Source of the DNA: Psychrobacter sp.
GTDB lineage: Bacteria > Pseudomonadota > Gammaproteobacteria > Pseudomonadales > Moraxellaceae
NCBI GenBank assembly: GCA_029264635.1
Contig: JARIAA010000151.1
Span: 1 to 10,359 of the forward strand
Length of the DNA stretch: 10,359 nucleotides
Direction of reading: 5' to 3'
The notes below the pieces were generated by a model, which had not been told where the DNA came from, did no database searches, and saw only the letters and a program-made list of their open reading frames with translations. Both the position numbers and the translations under genes were made by a program. Within the stretch, counting starts at the first letter, position 1; every line of letters starts with the position of its first letter. This document shows positions 6,333-10,359 of this stretch, piece after piece.

Positions 6333-6845
6333 ATGATCACATACCCACGCCCCTCATCTTTTATCACTGCGCTATGTGTGACAACCATCGCCCTTTTTAG
6401 CGTGACGGGCTGTAGCTATCATAATGAGGCATCTGTTGACACGACAGCAAAGAGTACGGCCGTTGTGCAGAACCCTGCTGTACAAAAAGTAGTTGGTGAT
6501 TATGCTTCTGAGGGTTATGACAAGCGTCAGCAGGGTTATGATTGGGTGGGTGTAATGGTCAGTCCGCATGGTGCAACTGACATTGAGATAGAAGTACGTG
6601 CCCGTAATGATCTGAAAAAACCCACCTGTCATTTTGATGGTAAAGCGACATTGATGGGGCAAGATGAGGCGCACGGCGTTATTTTTCAAAGCAGAATCAA
6701 TGACAGCACAGCTTTTTTTCAATTTAAAGACGACAAGCTCATTATTGACAGCCAAGACACGTCTGCACTCAATCATTTTTGCTCTGGCGGCGGGACACTG
6801 GTTGGGGATTATCAAAAGCTTTCGGGCAAATTAGAGCTGAGCTAA
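6333..6845 (+). CDS. Small lipoprotein of unknown function
   Basis: A 170-residue protein I do not recognise. The N-terminus is a clear lipoprotein signal: a hydrophobic stretch (10-23) and a lipobox Val-Thr-Gly-Cys ending at Cys27. After a short linker (28-50) comes a globular part of about 120 residues with alternating polar and hydrophobic stretches that look beta-rich. It has exactly two cysteines in the mature domain, Cys99 and Cys150, which could form a disulfide in the periplasm. Notable segments are GYDWVGVMVSP (68-78), KKPTCHFDG (95-103) and HFCSGGGTLVGDYQKL (148-163). It starts at an ATG with a strong AAGGAG 6 nt upstream. It is divergent from the sulfate uptake operon and convergent with sat, and is probably transcribed alone. 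A role in sulfur metabolism cannot be claimed from position only. Confidence 0.85.
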   Translation: MITYPRPSSFITALCVTTIALFSVTGCSYHNEASVDTTAKSTAVVQNPAVQKVVGDYASEGYDKRQQGYDWVGVMVSPHGATDIEIEVRARNDLKKPTCHFDGKATLMGQDEAHGVIFQSRINDSTAFFQFKDDKLIIDSQDTSALNHFCSGGGTLVGDYQKLSGKLELS

Positions 6846-6847
6846 CT

Positions 6848-6883
6848 ATTGATAGTAAATGCTCAATTGATAGTAAATGCTCA
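6848..6883. repeat. Perfect tandem duplication of an 18-bp unit
   Basis: Two head-to-tail copies of ATTGATAGTAAATGCTCA occupy 6848-6865 and 6866-6883 with no mismatch. They begin 2 bp after the lipoprotein stop codon and end 2 bp before the terminator stem. This looks like a recent slippage duplication in a 3' untranslated region; no function is apparent. Confidence 0.85.
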
Positions 6884-6885
6884 AT

Positions 6886-6922
6886 AAAAAAGGTGCCAGA
6901 CAATAAATCTGACACCTTTTTT
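6886..6922. terminator. Bidirectional rho-independent terminator between the lipoprotein gene and sat
   Basis: The stem is 15 bp (6886-6900 with 6908-6922), with a single C-A mismatch at 6896/6912 and a 7-nt loop. It is flanked by six A on the left and six T on the right, so it should stop transcripts from both strands. It lies 41 bp after the lipoprotein stop and 42 bp beyond the sat stop. Confidence 0.9.
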
Positions 6923-6963
6923 ATGGTTTACTTTAGTTGTTTTTTATCAACCAAAACTACTCT

Positions 6964-8217
6964 TTATACCGCGGATGCGCCAGTTAACTTTATCTCAGCA
7001 CGGTCATCGCGGGCAATACCTGCATAGTAATCACGCAAAATTTGCAGTACTTCAGGACGGCTAAAGTTCTCTGGCACATCAAGATCTTCTGATAGCGCTT
7101 TACGTAGCTTTGTCCCTGACACTTTGACATGCTCAGAGGCATCATGCGGACAAGTCTTGTCAGATGCCATCGCATTACAAGCATTACACCAAAACGTCCA
7201 GCCAATTTTTAGCGGCTGAGTAATTAAATCGTCTTTACCGACATGATCAAAGATAGTTTGAGCATCAAAGGCCCCATAATAATCGCCGACACCAGCATGA
7301 TCACGGCCAACAATCAGATGACTACAGCCATAGTTTTGGCGAAATAGCGCATGCAGTAGCGCCTCACGGGGTCCAGCATAACGCATGTCGAGCGGATAGC
7401 CTGCTTGAATCACGGTATCTTGTCTAAAGTAATTATCAATCAAAGTCTTAATGGCTTCTTGACGGACGTCAGCTGGGATATCGCCTGGTTTTAAGGCGCC
7501 AAGTAACGAGTGTATCAAGACACCATCACAGATCTCAATGGCAATCTTGGCAAGGTATTCGTGTGAGCGGTGCATGGGGTTACGCGTTTGAAAAGCGGCA
7601 ACCGTCTGCCAGCCTTTGGCATCTAAAATCTCACGGGTCTCGCTAGGCGTTTTATAAATCTCAGGGTATAGAGCTGGGAACTCGCCTTCGCTGAATACTT
7701 CAACACGGCCTGCGACATTTACCTCATCTTGGTTAAGTACTTGCTGCACGCCTGGATGCTCTGGATCGGTCGTCGTAAAAACTTGCTGGCATTCGTGTTC
7801 TTTATCGATGGTATAGGTTTCTTCTACCGTTAAGATACCCATAATCTCGCCGTCTTCTGCTATTAACGCGACTTTATCGCTTGGGTTTAGGCTGTCGGCG
7901 ACCTCTTTTGGTGCTGATAACGTAATCGGAATCGGCCAAAACAAGCCAGCATTGTCGCCGCTTTGCAGGCGCATGTTATCAACCACGCCTTGCCAATCAG
8001 CCTGATTCATAAAACAGTTTAATGGGGTGAAGCCGCCAATACCAAACATAATCAAATCACCGCGCTCGCGTGAGCTCAGAGTGATCGTCGGTAAGGTGCT
8101 GGCAAGCTTGAGTGCGTGCGTGCGCGCGTCACCCTTTAATAATAACGGTTTAAGCTCATCGCTACCGTGCGGCGGAACAAGTTTTGACTCTGAATAACTG
8201 GGGATAGTAGATGTCAT
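6964..8217 (-). CDS. sat: Sulfate adenylyltransferase (ATP sulfurylase)
   Basis: A 417-residue cytoplasmic enzyme making adenosine 5'-phosphosulfate and pyrophosphate from ATP and sulfate, the activation step of sulfate assimilation. An N-terminal PUA-like domain (about 1-190) precedes the nucleotidyltransferase domain. Active-site motifs are intact: QTRNPMHRSHE (210-220), with the ATP/sulfate-binding QxRN and HxxH, and the GRDHAGVGDYYG loop (304-315). Cys344, Cys347 and Cys356, with His358 close by, match the zinc-site region described in single-chain bacterial ATP sulfurylases such as that of Thermus. This is the single-chain Sat type, not the GTPase-coupled CysD/CysN pair of E. coli; no kinase domain is fused. 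The ATG at 8217 has AAGG 8 nt upstream. It is divergent from cysI, which suggests joint control. Confidence 0.96.
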   Translation of the reverse strand: MTSTIPSYSESKLVPPHGSDELKPLLLKGDARTHALKLASTLPTITLSSRERGDLIMFGIGGFTPLNCFMNQADWQGVVDNMRLQSGDNAGLFWPIPITLSAPKEVADSLNPSDKVALIAEDGEIMGILTVEETYTIDKEHECQQVFTTTDPEHPGVQQVLNQDEVNVAGRVEVFSEGEFPALYPEIYKTPSETREILDAKGWQTVAAFQTRNPMHRSHEYLAKIAIEICDGVLIHSLLGALKPGDIPADVRQEAIKTLIDNYFRQDTVIQAGYPLDMRYAGPREALLHALFRQNYGCSHLIVGRDHAGVGDYYGAFDAQTIFDHVGKDDLITQPLKIGWTFWCNACNAMASDKTCPHDASEHVKVSGTKLRKALSEDLDVPENFSRPEVLQILRDYYAGIARDDRAEIKLTGASAV

Positions 8218-8604
8218 TTTTAAAACCTTAGATGAATAATAAAAATAAAAGTGGTGCTCGATTTTTTGTAAAGTAGCAGGAGTACGTTTTAATATGCCTA
8301 CCTGTTTTATTTTTAAGATAGCTATTTTTAAGACCGCTATTTTTAAGACCGCTATCGTGATATAGCAAAGAAAAGCGGATGAAGCAGTGAATATGCATAG
8401 GCTACCGAATTTTCGTTATGAAAATTTATGCTGTGTTTGGATATGGATATGACTTATAGGAATTTATGTTTAAAGACTTAAGCTTATATGATAGTCAAAT
8501 TACAATGTTTGCACCGCAATTAGCCATAAGATTCATCATACCTGCAAATCATTCTCGTGCTTCTTTTCAGATTTTTAGACTAAAAACAACATTGAGATTA
8601 CGTC
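8218..8604. promoter_or_regulatory. Divergent regulatory region between sat and cysI
   Basis: This 387-bp spacer has no supported gene. On the minus strand TTTACA (8272-8267), 16 bp, TTTTAT (8250-8245) is a possible sat promoter. On the plus strand TATGAT (8487-8492) is a possible cysI -10 box with a poor -35, as expected of an activator-dependent promoter, leaving a leader of about 105 nt. Upstream of both lie a 15-bp triple repeat (8309-8353), a dyad GCTAT-N6-ATAGC (8351-8366) and a dyad AATTTTC-N5-GAAAATT (8408-8426). These are candidate sites for a shared regulator such as CysB. I see no riboswitch-like fold. Confidence 0.4.
8309..8353. repeat. Three tandem 15-bp repeats in the sat-cysI regulatory region
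   Basis: The unit is ATTTTTAAGACCGCT. Copies lie at 8309-8323, 8324-8338 and 8339-8353 without gaps. The last two are identical; the first differs at two positions (TA in place of CC). The array abuts the dyad GCTAT-N6-ATAGC, whose left arm comes from the last repeat. It is either a slippage expansion or an array of protein-binding sites. Confidence 0.9.
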
Positions 8605-10296
8605 ATGTATCAATATAATTACGCTGACCAAACCTTGGTAGAGGAACGTGTCGCCCAGTTTCGCGACCAAACCGAGCGGTTTTTGGCAGGTGAGTTGCCA
8701 GAAGAGCAGTTTTTGCCGCTGCGTTTGCAAAACGGCCTTTATATCCAGCGTTATGCCCCAATGCTGCGTATCGCCATTCCTTATGGGTTACTTGCCAGCT
8801 ATCAGTTGCGTAAATTGGCCGAGATTACTCGCAAATATGATAAAGGCTATGGGCACTTTACGACCCGTACCAATATTCAGCTGAACTGGCCAAAGCTTGA
8901 AGAGGTGCCAGATATTTTGGCGGAGCTGGCGTCAGTCCAGATGCACTCCATCCAAACCTCTGGTAACTGTATCCGCAACACCACCACTGACCCTTATGCC
9001 GGTATTCATCAAGATGAGATCGCTGACCCGCGCCCTTATTGTGAGATCATTCGCCAGTGGTCAACCTTTCATCCTGAATTTGCTTTTTTGCCGCGTAAAT
9101 TTAAGATTGCCGTCATTGGTACTGAGACCGACCGCGCCGCGACGCAAGTACATGATGTTGGTTTGCACTTAAAGAAAAATGAAGAGGGCGAGCTTGGCTT
9201 TGAAGTCTTAGTTGGTGGTGGTCTTGGACGCATTCCCGTCCTTGGTAAAGTCATCAATGAGTTTTTACCACGCAAACATTTGCTCAGCTATCTAGACGCT
9301 ATATTACGCGTTTATAACCTGCATGGCCGCCGTGATAAAGGCAGTAAATACAAATCGAGAATCAAAATCTTGGTCGACACGCTGGGCGGACCTGCCTTTG
9401 CCAAATTGGTCGATGCCGAGTGGGAAGCGCATACCAAAGACGGGCCGCTGACGCTGACGGATGAGAACTTTGTAACAGCGAGCAGTTTTTTTAGTGAGCC
9501 TGATTATGTAGCCTTCGATGCGCTACAAGTACAGTCCGATTTGCAGCAGCAATTAAGCGCTGATAAAGACTTTGCCCATTGGTATCATCAAAATACCGTG
9601 GCACATAAAGTCGCAGGATACCGCGCAGTGGTGATCTCCTTAAAAGCTGGCCTAGTCGACGGTAAATATGTCCCGTCTGGCGATGTTACCGAGTCACAAA
9701 TGGATGCGCTAGCAGACCTTGCCGACAAATATAGCTTTGGCGAGCTGCGCGGTACGTATCAGCAGAATTTAGTCTTCGCTGATGTACAAGCCAATCATCT
9801 TTATGAGCTGTGGCAGCAATTATCAGATTTGCATTTAGCCCGCGCTAATATCAATACCTTAACCGATATGATTGTCTGCCCGGGTTGGGATTACTGCTCG
9901 CTTGCCAATGCCACCACGCACAACATTGCTGAGCAAATCGAGAAGCAGTTTACTGATCTCGATTATCTCTACGATTTGGGTGATATCCGCCTCAACATGT
10001 CGGGCTGTATCAATGCCTGCGCGCACCATCATACGGGCGATATTGGTATCTTAGGCGTTGATAAAAAAGGCGAGAACTGGTATCAAATTAGCCTTGGCGG
10101 CAACTCGAGTAACGATGCCAAATTGGGTAAAATACTCGGCCGCTCCGTCCCTACTGAAGCGGTCGCTGACACCATTCAAAAGATCGTTGATGTCTATGTC
10201 GATCTGCGTGCGACCACTGACAATGACGTTGAAAGCTTTGGCGAATTGGTTGAGCGCGTTGGGATCGATCCTTTTAAGGAGAAGGTCTATGGCTAA
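8605..10296 (+). CDS. cysI: Sulfite reductase hemoprotein (siroheme / [4Fe-4S])
   Basis: A 563-residue cytoplasmic enzyme reducing sulfite to sulfide with six electrons. It has the twofold nitrite/sulfite reductase layout: ferredoxin-like half-domain at about 39-108, siroheme/cluster half-domain, second ferredoxin-like half at about 328-396, then the second siroheme half. Cluster and siroheme ligands are Cys425 and Cys431 (CPGWDYC) and Cys468 and Cys472 (SGCINAC). Anion-binding basic residues are visible as Arg88 (TTRTNIQ), Arg124 (GNCIRN) and Lys165/Lys167 (RKFKI). The alternative reading, assimilatory nitrite reductase, is less likely given the sulfate context. No flavoprotein CysJ is next to it, so its electron donor is not shown. 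The ATG at 8605 has only a modest TTGAGA site. Its end overlaps the next gene by 8 bp. Confidence 0.93.
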   Translation: MYQYNYADQTLVEERVAQFRDQTERFLAGELPEEQFLPLRLQNGLYIQRYAPMLRIAIPYGLLASYQLRKLAEITRKYDKGYGHFTTRTNIQLNWPKLEEVPDILAELASVQMHSIQTSGNCIRNTTTDPYAGIHQDEIADPRPYCEIIRQWSTFHPEFAFLPRKFKIAVIGTETDRAATQVHDVGLHLKKNEEGELGFEVLVGGGLGRIPVLGKVINEFLPRKHLLSYLDAILRVYNLHGRRDKGSKYKSRIKILVDTLGGPAFAKLVDAEWEAHTKDGPLTLTDENFVTASSFFSEPDYVAFDALQVQSDLQQQLSADKDFAHWYHQNTVAHKVAGYRAVVISLKAGLVDGKYVPSGDVTESQMDALADLADKYSFGELRGTYQQNLVFADVQANHLYELWQQLSDLHLARANINTLTDMIVCPGWDYCSLANATTHNIAEQIEKQFTDLDYLYDLGDIRLNMSGCINACAHHHTGDIGILGVDKKGENWYQISLGGNSSNDAKLGKILGRSVPTEAVADTIQKIVDVYVDLRATTDNDVESFGELVERVGIDPFKEKVYG

Positions 10297-10359
10297 TCAT
10301 CATATTTTGGATAGTCACGGCGTTGATATCAGTCACAAAGATAATTGGCATGCATTGAC
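10289..10359 (+). CDS. Start of a coupled downstream gene, probably a DUF934 protein (partial)
   Basis: An ATG at 10289, in a different frame from cysI and overlapping its last 8 bases, opens a frame that stays open to the window end (23 codons). It begins MANHHILDSHGV. A strong AAGGAG (10276-10281) sits 7 nt upstream, inside cysI, so it is a real start with likely translational coupling. In Pseudomonas and Moraxellaceae a small DUF934 protein usually follows this type of cysI; that identity is inferred from position, because too little protein is visible to recognise a domain. Confidence 0.6.
   Translation, partial: MANHHILDSHGVDISHKDNWHAL

Noticed and set aside
6372..6815. 147-codon open frame on the minus strand inside the lipoprotein gene
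   Set aside because: It lies entirely opposite a gene with a clear signal peptide and ribosome site, has no good ribosome site of its own and no recognisable protein features; a shadow frame.
8309..8353. CRISPR array
   Set aside because: The units are 15 bp, directly adjacent without spacers, and no cas genes are present.
1..10359. Mobile element, prophage or defence island
   Set aside because: No transposase, integrase, phage or toxin-antitoxin proteins and no long terminal inverted repeats were seen; the genes form one coherent sulfate-assimilation locus.

Overview
This window looks like a chromosomal segment from a gammaproteobacterium of the Moraxellaceae, most likely Psychrobacter or a close relative. 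That placement is inferred from gene order, protein style and moderate G+C with AT-rich spacers, not from a marker gene. Nearly all of it concerns assimilation of inorganic sulfate: uptake, activation and reduction.

Layout. Positions 1-425 are AT-rich and carry no gene I can support. A small ArsR-family repressor gene (426-773, +) follows, ending at a bidirectional terminator. On the minus strand, read from about 6000 down to 851, is a five-gene sulfate ABC-transporter cluster: two paralogous lipoprotein sulfate-binding proteins (5997-4876 and 4711-3608), the permeases CysT (3431-2547) and CysW (2545-1601), and the ATPase CysA (1573-851). A 335-bp divergent region separates it from an unrecognised small lipoprotein gene (6333-6845, +), which ends at a second bidirectional terminator shared with convergent sat (8217-6964, -). 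A 387-bp divergent region with a 15-bp triple repeat separates sat from cysI (8605-10296, +). cysI overlaps the start of a further gene cut by the window edge, probably the DUF934 protein that commonly follows this type of cysI.

How the genes work together. The binding proteins deliver sulfate (probably also thiosulfate) to the CysT/CysW channel powered by CysA. Sat turns sulfate and ATP into APS, and CysI reduces sulfite to sulfide for cysteine synthesis. The APS/PAPS reductase (CysH) and siroheme synthesis are not in this window. The ArsR regulator has a Cys-x-Cys motif typical of As(III)/metal sensors and has no resistance genes beside it here.

Novelty. I do not see an undescribed defence, mobile or biosynthetic system; this is mostly an ordinary metabolic locus. 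The points most worth a second look are the short CysA lacking its C-terminal domain, the duplicated lipoprotein binding proteins, the orphan ArsR, the unknown lipoprotein divergent from the sulfate operon, and several unexplained repeats and dyads in the regulatory regions.
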